Of a stretch of 64,000 nt of DNA, positions 25,726 through 33,739 are shown piece after piece; position 1 is the stretch's first letter; each line of letters starts with the position of its first letter. A model generated the notes under the pieces. That model was not told the origin of the DNA. It searched no databases and saw nothing but the letters and a program-made list of their open reading frames with translations. The translations under genes and the position numbers were made by a program. The DNA comes from Pseudomonas prosekii (GTDB lineage Bacteria > Pseudomonadota > Gammaproteobacteria > Pseudomonadales > Pseudomonadaceae), in NCBI RefSeq assembly GCF_900105155.1, contig NZ_LT629762.1, positions 1,178,001 through 1,242,000 of the forward strand. Reading direction: 5' to 3'.

Positions 25726-26271
25726 ATGGCGAAGCCAGCTGCACGTATCACCGACCCAACCAGTTGCCCCATACCTGGGCACGGCCCAAAAGCAATCGCG
25801 TCCGGCTCTCCTGATGTGTTCTTCGACGGTCTTGCAGCCGCTCGCAAAGATGACACGTGTAGCTGCGGCAGCGCCCTAGCCTCGGAAGTGTCCGGCACCG
25901 TGTTTATCAACGGAAAGAATGCCGCACTGCTCGGTACAGTCGGCACCCATGGCGACGTGGTGATCGGTGGCTCGGGTACAGTCATCATCGGCAGCGCTCA
26001 TACCCCTGCCGGTTTCATTCAGCCCACACCCATGGTCATCCACGGAAACTGGATCGGCTTCAAAATTCCCGCTGAAGAAAGCTACGCAGGGTTTGCTTGC
26101 ACAGCGCACTTTGACGACGGGTCTTCCATGTCCGGCGTCTTCGACGCAAATAACTTGATCAAATTCTCCAACCCAACTGGTAAAACATGCCATACCTTGG
26201 CATTCGCACAGCAAGAGAATATCTGCACAACATCAGGTATAGACGGACTGCTTAAAGACATTTTGGGATAA
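25726..26271 (+). CDS. PAAR domain protein (type VI secretion spike tip)
   Basis: A 181-residue protein. Residues 1-90 are a PAAR domain: MAKPAARITDPTSCPIPGHG opens it, HG and CSCGS provide likely metal ligands, and GTHGDVVIGGSGTVIIG closes it. Residues 100-181 form a short extension with several cysteines. PAAR proteins sharpen the VgrG spike and carry effectors. Start chosen at MAKPAAR with AGGGAG upstream. No VgrG, Hcp or sheath genes are in the window, so the cassette must use a secretion system encoded elsewhere. The effector gene follows after 10 bases. Confidence 0.85.
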   Translation: MAKPAARITDPTSCPIPGHGPKAIASGSPDVFFDGLAAARKDDTCSCGSALASEVSGTVFINGKNAALLGTVGTHGDVVIGGSGTVIIGSAHTPAGFIQPTPMVIHGNWIGFKIPAEESYAGFACTAHFDDGSSMSGVFDANNLIKFSNPTGKTCHTLAFAQQENICTTSGIDGLLKDILG

Positions 26272-26281
26272 GGAAATTCTC

Positions 26282-27064
26282 GTGACTGAACCGTACCTGA
26301 TAACCGGAAGCTACATCGTAAAAAGTGAGCATACGCTTGACCAGTCTCCACTTGAGCTGGCAGTTGCAGGTATGGAGGGCGCTGCAACTCGCTTCTCAAT
26401 TGATGCCATTAGTGACGAACGAGTTCGTGCGAGTTATGAGAGCAGTATTCGGCGGATGTCGCAGCAAATCTTTGCTGACGTAAAGGCTGGAAATATTACA
26501 GTGGAAGAAGGTGCTAGGTTCAGCAACGAGTATCGCAATAAAATCATGTTTGAACACCGAAGATGGACATCTGCCCAAGGTTTGGCCATCGTGCAAAAAA
26601 AGAAAAGGGGCGGTAAAACACACATAGACAACTTGAACGAAAAATCTCAAGCCCAGTTCAACAAAAACTACGAGCAACTTTCGAGCTCGCAAAAAAAAGA
26701 AGTCTTATATAGAGCTTTGGAGCGGTCTGGCGGCGGCAACACAAAATTTACCGCTGGCACCAAACTTATGACCGCCATGGGCAAAGTCGGCATCATCCTT
26801 ACGGCAGCGATAGCCACTTACCAAATTCTGAATGCAGATGACAAGCCTAAGGAAACGGCTAGGCAGGTCACAATCCTGAGCGGTGGTGCAGCAGGTGGCT
26901 TTTTTGCGGGCTTGGGTATTTCGGCAATTTGTGGTCCAGGCGCACCTGCTTGCGCTATTGCTGTTGTACTCATCGGAAGCGCTGTTGGAGCCATAGCCGG
27001 TGGAGTCGCTGCCGATACACTCGACGCAGAGCTAGAGGAGTTGGCCCATTGGGACATCTTTTAA
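26282..27064 (+). CDS. Probable pore-forming T6SS effector with glycine-zipper membrane domain
   Basis: The 260-residue protein has a hydrophilic N-terminal half (1-160, with KKKRGGK at 106-112) and a C-terminal membrane domain: GKVGIILTAAIATY (167-180), GGAAGGFFAGLGISAI (201-216) and CAIAVVLIGSAVGAIAGGVA (224-243). The GxxxG-rich helices are glycine zippers as in membrane-depolarising toxins. There is no signal peptide, consistent with delivery by PAAR. GTG start with AAGGAA upstream. The 3' end overlaps the next gene by 16 bases, as expected of an effector-immunity pair. Function is inferred from the layout, not from a named family. Confidence 0.65.
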   Translation: MTEPYLITGSYIVKSEHTLDQSPLELAVAGMEGAATRFSIDAISDERVRASYESSIRRMSQQIFADVKAGNITVEEGARFSNEYRNKIMFEHRRWTSAQGLAIVQKKKRGGKTHIDNLNEKSQAQFNKNYEQLSSSQKKEVLYRALERSGGGNTKFTAGTKLMTAMGKVGIILTAAIATYQILNADDKPKETARQVTILSGGAAGGFFAGLGISAICGPGAPACAIAVVLIGSAVGAIAGGVAADTLDAELEELAHWDIF

Positions 27065-27408
27065 CCCCTGCTGAAAGAGCAAGTATTCAGATAGCGCTTG
27101 CCGAAGCATTTGTGGATAGTGCTGTTGACTATGCTTATATTGCTGAACGGATCCGAGGCTACGACCTAAAAGTCGTGGAAGAAATCCTGTACTCAGAGGT
27201 TGCACCGGTATGTTTTAGCAATCTTGAAACGCCTATTCCACCGATCTGGACAGGATTTAAGGACGATTGGCTCTTGACTGAAATTGAGAAAGAACTTCAA
27301 GCGCGTTCACGTAGCGGGATTCGACGAGTGTTTGATAAGTTGAAAGTAGCCTGGCTACGCTATAGCTACGGATACATCTGGAAAGAGATCATGAGTTTCA
27401 TAGTGTGA
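27049..27408 (+). CDS. DUF7079-like protein, probable immunity protein
   Basis: A 119-residue acidic protein starting at TTG 27049, chosen because AGAGGAG lies eight bases before it and inside the effector gene. The sequence ALAEAFVDSAVDYAYIAERI, then EEILYSEVAPVCFSNL and WTGFKDDWL, follows the DUF7079 pattern (LSDLFLDTE, EVAP, NL, GFDxdWL). Its place directly after a membrane-type effector with overlap argues for an immunity role. There are no clear membrane helices, which is unusual for protection against a pore former and leaves the mechanism open. Confidence 0.6.
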   Translation: MGHLLTPAERASIQIALAEAFVDSAVDYAYIAERIRGYDLKVVEEILYSEVAPVCFSNLETPIPPIWTGFKDDWLLTEIEKELQARSRSGIRRVFDKLKVAWLRYSYGYIWKEIMSFIV

Positions 27409-27850
27409 AGAAATTTTCCATAGCTGGTCAATTTTTGTAGTGTAACTCTGACTCTTCATCTCCCGCCGCATACCCCAATCGGGGTTGGTGGGCACGCTGG
27501 CGGCTCGAAGTGTCCCTCTTTCCATCGACCATTTATCTCGTCCAGTACTGCCAAAGTCCCCACGGAACGCTCAAGGGTACGAGTCAGTGAGTTGATAGAC
27601 CCTGCCCTCAAACTCATGAGGGAGATTGTCGCCGCCGCCAAGGACGCACAAGTCGAAGAGGTCACCCTTATCCAACGCGACAACATCACTTCCAAAAAAT
27701 GAAAGTGAGATTCCTTTTTCGCAGCTCCACCAGCGGCTTACTGTGGAGTGGTAAAACATTGAGCAACTGGTTTACCGTAAACGCTCCATGAACCCCACAC
27801 TCAAAGTCACCACCTGATCCCAGACGCGGTGCGCCATATTTCTATACCTG
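27409..27850. other. Gene-poor stretch after the immunity gene
   Basis: No intact gene is seen. One frame contains a protein-like tail (listed separately at 27547-27702). The rest shows no recognisable signal. Confidence 0.4.
27547..27702 (+). pseudogene. Possible C-terminal remnant of an unidentified gene
   Basis: One plus-strand frame reads TERSRVRVSELIDPALKLMR, then EIVAAAKDAQVEEVTLIQRD and ends NITSKK before a TGA at 27700. The residue use is protein-like, with two amphipathic helices, but the frame has no start codon or ribosome-binding site and its upstream part is low-quality sequence. Family unknown. Confidence 0.3.
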
Positions 27851-28056
27851 TGGCACATAAATAGCTCACCTACCATTTTGCTGGCATAAAAATGCCAATG
27901 TTTAGCTATTTTAGTGGCACAAAAATGTCAAAGTTTGGTTATTTCAATGGCACAAAAATGCCAAGACCAGGTATTTCAGGTGGCACAAAAGATGCGCGCT
28001 ATTTCTGTGGTATTTAAATGCCATTTCAATGCCACGGAAATGCAGAAGCACGCCCT
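27851..28056. repeat. 33-bp repeat array with internal palindromes
   Basis: TGGCA starts occur at 27851, 27882, 27915, 27948 and 27981, that is at 31-33 base steps, with a diverged copy at 28008. Most units open with an inverted repeat: TGGCATAAAAATGCCA is perfect, TGGCACAAAAATGCCA nearly so. Unit ends are AT-rich (TATTTCA). It is not a CRISPR, since the repeats occupy half of each period and spacers are alike. Such arrays are found as multiple transposase sites at ends of IS21/Tn7-like elements or as iterons. Confidence 0.8.
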
Positions 28057-28086
28057 ATCTGTGCTCATGTGAGCCATTTTGGACCT

Positions 28087-28126
28087 GTACCGGGGGTAGG
28101 ATTATTTTTGTACCGGGGGTAGGATT
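28087..28126. repeat. 17-bp direct repeat, 23-bp period
   Basis: GTACCGGGGGTAGGATT occurs at 28087-28103 and again, identical, at 28110-28126. It lies between the palindromic array and the IS66 element. Role unknown. Confidence 0.8.
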
Positions 28127-28267
28127 TTATATTTTTACAGGGCTTTGGAGGCCCAAAAAACGTACCGAGTCTATTACGTGCTGGGTGGATTTGGCGGTAC
28201 ACCAAAGGATGTCGAGGCTTCCCTAGCATACGATTCGATCCACTCACCCCACGTTTAGGGTTCAGGT

Positions 28268-29812
28268 TTAACGTGATATCTCTGGCGAGCAGTTCCACGG
28301 CAACAGTGCCTCATAGTCTGCCACCGACTGCGCATGTGGTAACTGCTCCAGTACGTGGCGTAGCCACGTATAAGGCTCTTGGCCGTTGACCTTGGCGGTC
28401 TCCACTAGGCTGTAGATCTGAGCACTGGCAGTAGCGCCTTTGGCCGTGTCGCTGAACAGCCACGCCTTGCGACCGATAACAAACGGCTTTATCGCGCGTT
28501 CCGCCGCATTGTTGTCGATCGGTAAAAACCCGGCCTCCACGTAACGCTCCAGCCGGCTCCAATTGTTGGCAAGATAGTTAACCGCCTTGCCCAGCACACT
28601 TTGCGGCGTCACTTGGGACTGAGTTTTATCCAGCCAGCTTTTCAACTGGGCTAGGATCGGCAGGCTCTTTTCCTGTCTGCCGATAAATCGTTGCTCGTCA
28701 CTGACGCCCTTTAGTTCACGCTCGATGCCGTACAGCTTGTTGATCATCGTCAGGGCGATATCGGCACGTCCCGCCTTGCCCTTGGGCTGTACCTTTTGAG
28801 CATCGACAAACTTGCGCCGCACATGGGCCATGCACGCCAGACGTTCCACTCCGGGCTGTAATGCCAAGGCGTTGTAACCCGCGTAATCATCGGTCATGAC
28901 GTAGCCACGATAACTTTCCAACAGGCGCAACGGCACTTCCTGCGCACGGCTGGAGGTGTAGTCAAACAGCACGACTTTTCGAGCCGGCGGCCCGCTGGCT
29001 TGCACCCACATCCAGGATTGGCTGGTTGGGTCTCGATCCGGTTCTTTAAGTACCTGGACGCGGGTTTCATCACAGTGGACGACAGGGCTTTCCAGCAACC
29101 GATCCCGCATCAGATTTAATAACGGTTGCAAGTGCTCGCCGCACTGGATGACCCAGCGCGCCAACGTTTGGCGAGGGATGTCCACACCATGACGGGCAAG
29201 TACGGTTTCAAATCGGTGGAGCGGCAGGCCGTCGACGTATTTAGTGGTCAACAACATCGCCAAGACACTCGGACTGGCCATGCTCTTTTCGATCAACTGA
29301 GCCGGTTTGTCAGCAGTGACCGGCGCCGCTTCACAACCACGACACCCGTAGACTTTGCGGATGTGTTTGATCACGCGGATTTGCATCGGCACGATATCCA
29401 GCTGCTCGCTAGTTTCTTCGCTGACGACATGCTTGCGGCAACCACAGGCACACGTCAGTTCGTGCTCGGGAAGTTCGTGGATGACTTCGATGCGCGGCAG
29501 ATCAGCAGACAGAGGCTTGCGCTTGCCACGACGTGAAGTCGGAGCAACAACTTCTTCGTCAGCGTCGCCGATTGAAGGCATCGGCTCGCTTTCGGGCTCG
29601 TTGAACAACGCCAGTTGAGGGGTATTGGGTTCAACGGTCTGCTCGGATTTGCGACCGAACAAACGGTCGCGCAGCAGCTTGATCTGTTCTTTCAGATCGA
29701 CGATATGAGTCTGGTATGCCTCAGCCGTTACCTGCTGACGACTGAGTGCCTCAAGCAACATTTGCTTGAGCAGAACAGGGTCGTCAGGGAGGTCTTCGGG
29801 CATCAAATTCAT
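28268..29812 (-). CDS. tnpC: IS66 family transposase TnpC
   Basis: The 514-residue transposase has an N-terminal leucine-zipper-like helix ([20 protein letters not shown]), a zinc-binding [10 protein letters not shown] segment, and the DDE catalytic core: Asp in [12 protein letters not shown], Asp in [11 protein letters not shown] and Glu in [12 protein letters not shown]. Length is normal, so it appears intact. It lies 16 bases after tnpB. Confidence 0.95.
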   Translation of the reverse strand: MNLMPEDLPDDPVLLKQMLLEALSRQQVTAEAYQTHIVDLKEQIKLLRDRLFGRKSEQTVEPNTPQLALFNEPESEPMPSIGDADEEVVAPTSRRGKRKPLSADLPRIEVIHELPEHELTCACGCRKHVVSEETSEQLDIVPMQIRVIKHIRKVYGCRGCEAAPVTADKPAQLIEKSMASPSVLAMLLTTKYVDGLPLHRFETVLARHGVDIPRQTLARWVIQCGEHLQPLLNLMRDRLLESPVVHCDETRVQVLKEPDRDPTSQSWMWVQASGPPARKVVLFDYTSSRAQEVPLRLLESYRGYVMTDDYAGYNALALQPGVERLACMAHVRRKFVDAQKVQPKGKAGRADIALTMINKLYGIERELKGVSDEQRFIGRQEKSLPILAQLKSWLDKTQSQVTPQSVLGKAVNYLANNWSRLERYVEAGFLPIDNNAAERAIKPFVIGRKAWLFSDTAKGATASAQIYSLVETAKVNGQEPYTWLRHVLEQLPHAQSVADYEALLPWNCSPEISR

Positions 29813-29828
29813 GCCCGGATTATACCCG

Positions 29829-30188
29829 TCAGGCGACGAATCTTGGCGTTAAAACCTTGTGTGGACGGTTGCGCCAGAGATCAAATCCATCCAGTAGCCA
29901 GTTCAGTTCTTGGACGGTCAGCACGATAGCCTCGTCCACCTCTTCGGGTGAAGTCTTAAAACGCTCGGACTCCAGGCGCTTGAGCCAAAGGCAGAAGCCG
30001 TTACGCTCCCAGTACAACACTTTGACCCGATTACGGTGGCGATTCAGAAAAACAAAGAGCACGGGGTCAAACACCGCGACCTTGATATCCAGTTCGACTA
30101 GCGCAGCTAGGCCATCAATGGACTTTCGAAAATCTACCGGCTTTGGGTAGAGGTACACTTTTTCAACGCTGGCATTGGGACGCATCAT
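29829..30188 (-). CDS. tnpB: IS66 accessory protein TnpB (Orf2)
   Basis: A 119-residue protein with the Orf2 signature [20 protein letters not shown], then [20 protein letters not shown]. It is required with TnpC for IS66 transposition. Two consecutive Met codons begin the frame, and GGAG lies upstream. The usual tnpA is missing from the 65 bases left before the element's end. Confidence 0.95.
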   Translation of the reverse strand: MMRPNASVEKVYLYPKPVDFRKSIDGLAALVELDIKVAVFDPVLFVFLNRHRNRVKVLYWERNGFCLWLKRLESERFKTSPEEVDEAIVLTVQELNWLLDGFDLWRNRPHKVLTPRFVA

Positions 30189-30250
30189 GGTGATGGACTC
30201 CTGATGGAAATCGGGAGGACAGCATCAGCCGTCAGCTATCCGCTTGGAAT

Positions 30251-30457
30251 GTGGGGTTCATGGAGCGGATACGGTTTACCGCCCTCCTGAAAAAGACCGA
30301 AGTCCGCCACAGAGGTGCCAATCAGTGTCGCCACACGTTTGCCAGCCAGATGCTGTCGAGCTATGTGCCAGTCGAATGGGTGGCCAGGCAGCTTGGGCAC
30401 GCCGACACAACAATGGTGAGAAAACACTACGGTAGATGGATACCGAAGGACACTTAA
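30251..30457 (+). pseudogene. Tyrosine recombinase (integrase) C-terminal fragment
   Basis: The remnant keeps the catalytic end of a phage-type integrase: RGANQCRHTFASQMLSSYVP holds the His-x-x-Arg boxes (Arg in CRHTF), WVARQLGHADTTMV the third His, and RKHYGRWIP the Tyr nucleophile. Everything upstream of residue about -70 is replaced by the right end of the IS66 element; the missing part is not found on the left of the element. It was probably the integrase that placed the island in tRNA-Ser and is now inactive. Confidence 0.88.
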
Positions 30458-30544
30458 AGCAAGGCGGGTATAGTCTCAAAAATGTTGGGTTTTCGCCAAG
30501 ATCAAGCTCAAAAATCGAAAGTTAAACATTATGAAGAACGGCCG

Positions 30545-32143
30545 TCACTTCGCGTTCTTCCATTTAACATTGAATGCCATCCGATCTTTATCCAGCTTAA
30601 GAAACATTGCTTCAGTAATCACTTTCCGCACACCCGCCTGATACTTGCTAACTTCATCAATCGAAATAAAAACCTGCTTACTAAAAGAGCTGTAGATCTC
30701 CACCAAATGCTCTATTGCAGGAGTATCCATATTTTTGAATAACAGACTATCATGAATAATTACCGGAAGAACAGTTAACCGGAGAAACGTCAGATCTAGG
30801 GCGATCATGTTTGCAAAACCTTTCCCGGTTCCCCGATCATCGCCATGATCAAATTTATAATCTTTCTCACCCAGTGTAAGCACCGGTGAAATAGCTTTAT
30901 TGCTGTAAATTTTTGTTATTTCCTCTTCGATTCCTGCATTAAGTCCGACTTCTATCTCTGCAACCGAACTCTCCAGCGCCGAGTCAATATCAGCCTTCAA
31001 TCTCTTGATTTCATTTTTTGCCTCTGCACTCATCGTCCAGTATCGATTCTGCTGAATCAGAGCATTTTGCTGACGATCGAGATCTATCAAGCGCTCTAAC
31101 AAATGAACCGAATCCTCACGGGAATCCACGAGATTTAAGAGCGAGTTATCAACTTTGGCTATATCGGCTTGGGCAGCGCCTAAAGCTTCTATTAGAACAA
31201 CTTGTTCTGCTTTCAGCTGATCCTTCAGAATATTTGTAATACCTGAATGAAAGGATTCTACCTCTAACAATTTCTTCGAATCGACTTCAGGAAAAAAAGT
31301 GAGTACCGATTGAAAATCCCTACTACTTACAATCTTCGCATTACCTAAGTTTGACTCCACTCGGCTTAACTGCGTTTGAAGATCCAGCTTATACTCTACC
31401 AAGGCATCTTTTTGAAGTTTCAACTCAAGACTTTGCTCATTGATTATAGAGCGTATATCCGTAACATTTCTCTTCAGTGCATGCTTAATCTTCTCAACCT
31501 CAGAAAAAAGCTGACTGATTACTGAATCGTTTTTAGATACCTGCGCTTTTGTGATTTTTTTTACTGCACCAGAGTTAAATGTACCATTAATGTCCTTTAG
31601 CGCTTTCTGAGCTCCGGCACGTTCCTGCTCCAGCTGAGAAATTAGCCAGTACATATTGAACATTTTTAGAATACGCTTTCTGACAACCTCCCATTTCTCC
31701 CGCACGGTTAGGTCCAAGGGACGTTTGTGGTTGTAGTTATTTCTTTGATAAATTCTAAAGAAACCGCTAACACAATCACGAAATGAAATTTCGCCTGCAC
31801 TGGTAATATAGTTATCTTTAAGAAAACTAGTAAACTCTCGAAGCGTGAGCATTCGCCCTTGTTCAACGCAGTAAACTGACTCAGGTGCTTCGGTATTCCG
31901 AATAAAGAGATAGCTTTTATCGAATTGAAATTCCATCACAACTTCTAAATGACCAACATTTTTAATTACATCATCGCACTTTGTCGGAAAGTCGCTTCCA
32001 CCAAATGCAAAGTCAATCAACATCAAAACTGATGACTTACCTATTGAGTTATGCGCATCATCCGCACCCACAACTGCATTCAGCCCTAACTTGAAATGGA
32101 TAGAGGACTGGATCAATTTCTCGCATGTAATAGATTTAAGCAA
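30545..32143 (-). CDS. ABC-three-component system ATPase (DUF2326)
   Basis: A 532-residue SMC/Rad50-like ATPase. The P-loop is GADDAHNSIGKSS (26-38), with the long loop and NSIGKS form of DUF2326. A coiled-coil middle (about 170-400) is rich in Lys, Glu and Leu. The C-terminal half-site has the signature segment RGTGKGFANMIALDLTFLRL and a Walker B-like strand LPVIIHDSLLFKNMD (about 460-475). Last gene of the operon, overlapping the middle component by eight bases. ABC-3C systems are predicted nucleoprotein-conflict (anti-phage/plasmid) devices in which the ATPase senses nucleic acid and releases the effector. The gene is clearly AT-richer than the host. Confidence 0.85.
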   Translation of the reverse strand: MLKSITCEKLIQSSIHFKLGLNAVVGADDAHNSIGKSSVLMLIDFAFGGSDFPTKCDDVIKNVGHLEVVMEFQFDKSYLFIRNTEAPESVYCVEQGRMLTLREFTSFLKDNYITSAGEISFRDCVSGFFRIYQRNNYNHKRPLDLTVREKWEVVRKRILKMFNMYWLISQLEQERAGAQKALKDINGTFNSGAVKKITKAQVSKNDSVISQLFSEVEKIKHALKRNVTDIRSIINEQSLELKLQKDALVEYKLDLQTQLSRVESNLGNAKIVSSRDFQSVLTFFPEVDSKKLLEVESFHSGITNILKDQLKAEQVVLIEALGAAQADIAKVDNSLLNLVDSREDSVHLLERLIDLDRQQNALIQQNRYWTMSAEAKNEIKRLKADIDSALESSVAEIEVGLNAGIEEEITKIYSNKAISPVLTLGEKDYKFDHGDDRGTGKGFANMIALDLTFLRLTVLPVIIHDSLLFKNMDTPAIEHLVEIYSSFSKQVFISIDEVSKYQAGVRKVITEAMFLKLDKDRMAFNVKWKNAK

Positions 32144-32357
32144 GCTGAATGACCCCAGAGGTAAAGTTTACGTTTATTTTTCTTAAAACAAACAGCAAGT
32201 CGAGAGCATCTATAAACTCCGACACATCGAAAAATACATCCTTATGATTCAGATACACTGCTTGAACAGTATCATTATCTTTTAAAACTTCCAGCAACTT
32301 AGCTGCCCTAGGGAGACAACTATCTTCTAATGATATTATTTTATTAGGCAGTATCAT
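32136..32357 (-). CDS. ABC-three-component system middle component 6
   Basis: A 73-residue protein beginning MILPNKIISLEDSCLPRAAK, the characteristic start of MC6 proteins (IxPNKxIxLxxSxL). The rest forms a small alpha/beta module (FIDALDLLFVLRKINVNF). Met at 32357 is chosen over one five codons upstream to fit the family start. It overlaps both the effector gene (14 bases) and the ATPase gene (8 bases), so all three are translationally coupled. It is thought to bridge the ATPase and the effector. Confidence 0.8.
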   Translation of the reverse strand: MILPNKIISLEDSCLPRAAKLLEVLKDNDTVQAVYLNHKDVFFDVSEFIDALDLLFVLRKINVNFTSGVIQLA

Positions 32358-33198
32358 CAGAAAAAATCTCACAATTCTGAATAAAATAAGAAACCAACAC
32401 TTCAGATTTAGATCGTTCCTTGATCCCAGTGTTAGTCATAAACCATACACACATTTCTTCAAATATTTGACTTTGATCAAAACCCTGCATTAACAACAGC
32501 GTGTAATAGCTCTTAACTTGAGAACAGATAAATAAAGACTTCGCCTTTTCCTCTAACTCGAGCTTTCTCAAGGACTCCCTAATAGGAGCGAAAAAACTCA
32601 GGATATACTGCCCAATCTTCATTTCATTCATGACGCCTAGGGTTTCATCTTTCTTCTGCGAAAGCTTTAAGGCAGCAAATGACAGAGTTGTATTTTTAAT
32701 ATCCAACTCACTAAGGGTTTCCAAATCCCTAGCTACAACCGCTATATCTTTGTGAAGAGTTTGCCTGTCCCAAGTTTGTGAAAGCGCTTTAATTTTGTTG
32801 ATTGTCTTTTTTATCTCAACCAACTGCCTGTATTCCTGCACTGTCTTCTTAGTATCATAAATTTTATGACACTCTTTACACAGTGCGATAAAGTTCTCTT
32901 CACAATCGATGTCATCTGAAAGCACTTCTTCAGCGATTAGTATACGTTTTTCATGTTCGGTCGCATTTAGCGGATAGATATGTGCGATGTCGAAAACCCG
33001 CACACGTTTTGAGCCTTTCTTAACCATGAGCGCTCGTCTGCAGAGCGGGCAAAGTCCTTGGACTTCGCAAAGCAAGCTCATCTTAACCGTGTCAGTAACA
33101 TTTGCTCTCCTAAGCTGATCTGACAAGTGTGAAGCTCCATCAATATTGAAACGGTCGACCGCTAGCAAGCGTGCCGCTATGACGACACCTTCGAGCAT
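32344..33198 (-). CDS. HNH endonuclease effector of the ABC-3C system
   Basis: The 284-residue protein has an HNH domain with a zinc site: Cys50 and Cys53 (GLCPLC), Cys107 and Cys110 (LCKECH), and catalytic His73 in FDIAHIYPLN, Asn102 in EENFIAL and His111. Residues 120-284 form a helical C-terminal domain, as in ABC-3C effectors that contact the middle component. First gene of the operon; the promoter must lie in 33199-33511. DNA cleavage on activation is the predicted outcome. Confidence 0.8.
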   Translation of the reverse strand: MLEGVVIAARLLAVDRFNIDGASHLSDQLRRANVTDTVKMSLLCEVQGLCPLCRRALMVKKGSKRVRVFDIAHIYPLNATEHEKRILIAEEVLSDDIDCEENFIALCKECHKIYDTKKTVQEYRQLVEIKKTINKIKALSQTWDRQTLHKDIAVVARDLETLSELDIKNTTLSFAALKLSQKKDETLGVMNEMKIGQYILSFFAPIRESLRKLELEEKAKSLFICSQVKSYYTLLLMQGFDQSQIFEEMCVWFMTNTGIKERSKSEVLVSYFIQNCEIFSDDTA

Positions 33199-33511
33199 GC
33201 CAGGACCCGATTAAGAAATGGCTTTAAGACTATAGCACCCAGATTACTGCAAGCTACTGATTCGCCATCATTCTGTCCAGTAGACACCTGCTATTCAGCC
33301 CGGACGTCTTTTGACAATGCTCAGATCGGATACTCAATCATCTGTTGGAATGCTCACCGTCCGTGCCTGAAGGGAAGGTGGCGCGCCTCTAGGTGGCGAT
33401 TGCTGATGAGACACACCCGAGCGCTGTGCGGGTATTGAACGGCGCAGAGCGATTGATTAGAGCCTCAGAGGCGTGCACTTTGCCCTAAAAAAGCCCCAAC
33501 CAAAAAGCCAT
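33199..33511. other. Gene-free stretch between ABC-3C and the right att repeat
   Basis: No coding sequence or hairpin of note. It must contain the minus-strand promoter of the ABC-3C operon; no clear -35/-10 pair could be assigned. GC content rises toward the att repeat. Confidence 0.4.
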
Positions 33512-33592
33512 AAACGAAAAAGCCCCCGTAATCAATGATCACGGGGGCTTTGTCTTGTTTCAATAATGGCGGAGAGATAGGGATTCGAACCC
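33512..33592. repeat. Right att repeat of the tRNA-Ser genomic island (81 bp)
   Basis: Identical over 81 bases to 24025-24105, and contiguous with the intact tRNA-Ser gene. The island proper is therefore about 9.4 kb between the two copies. Confidence 0.93.
33519..33551 (-). terminator. Terminator of tRNA-Ser
   Basis: Stem AAAGCCCCCGT / ACGGGGGCTTT with an 11-base loop, 16 bases after the tRNA 3' end on the minus strand. Confidence 0.85.
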
Positions 33593-33656
33593 TAGGTACC
33601 GGTGAAGGTACAACGGATTTCGAATCCGTCCCATTCGGCCACTCTGGCATCTCTCC
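33567..33656 (-). tRNA. tRNA-Ser(CGA)
   Basis: The 90-base gene folds as a class II tRNA: acceptor GGAGAGA/TCTCTCC, anticodon stem ACGGA/TCCGT around loop TTCGAAA (anticodon CGA), long variable arm TGTACCTTCACCGGTACC, T-arm AGGGTTCGAATCCCT, discriminator G and encoded CCA. It is the integration target of the neighbouring island and has been kept intact. Confidence 0.96.
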
Positions 33657-33739
33657 AACGGCGCGCATCATAACAACACTTTCGCCGGATGCGAAGCCCC
33701 TAAGCGAAATTTTTCCGTGCTATCAGATGCTTGCGTCGA

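Larger units (their letters stand above)
28246..30258 (-). mobile_element. IS66 family insertion sequence (tnpB-tnpC form)
   Basis: The element carries tnpB and tnpC but no tnpA. Possible terminal repeats are ACCCCACGTT at the left (28247) and AACCCCACATT (complement) at the right (about 30250); only about ten bases match, so the ends are approximate. No eight-base target duplication was recognised. Its right end abuts a severed integrase. Confidence 0.7.

Noticed and set aside
27851..28056. 33-base periodic array as CRISPR
   Set aside because: The parts between palindromes are similar to one another and only about 16 bases long; no cas genes are in the window.
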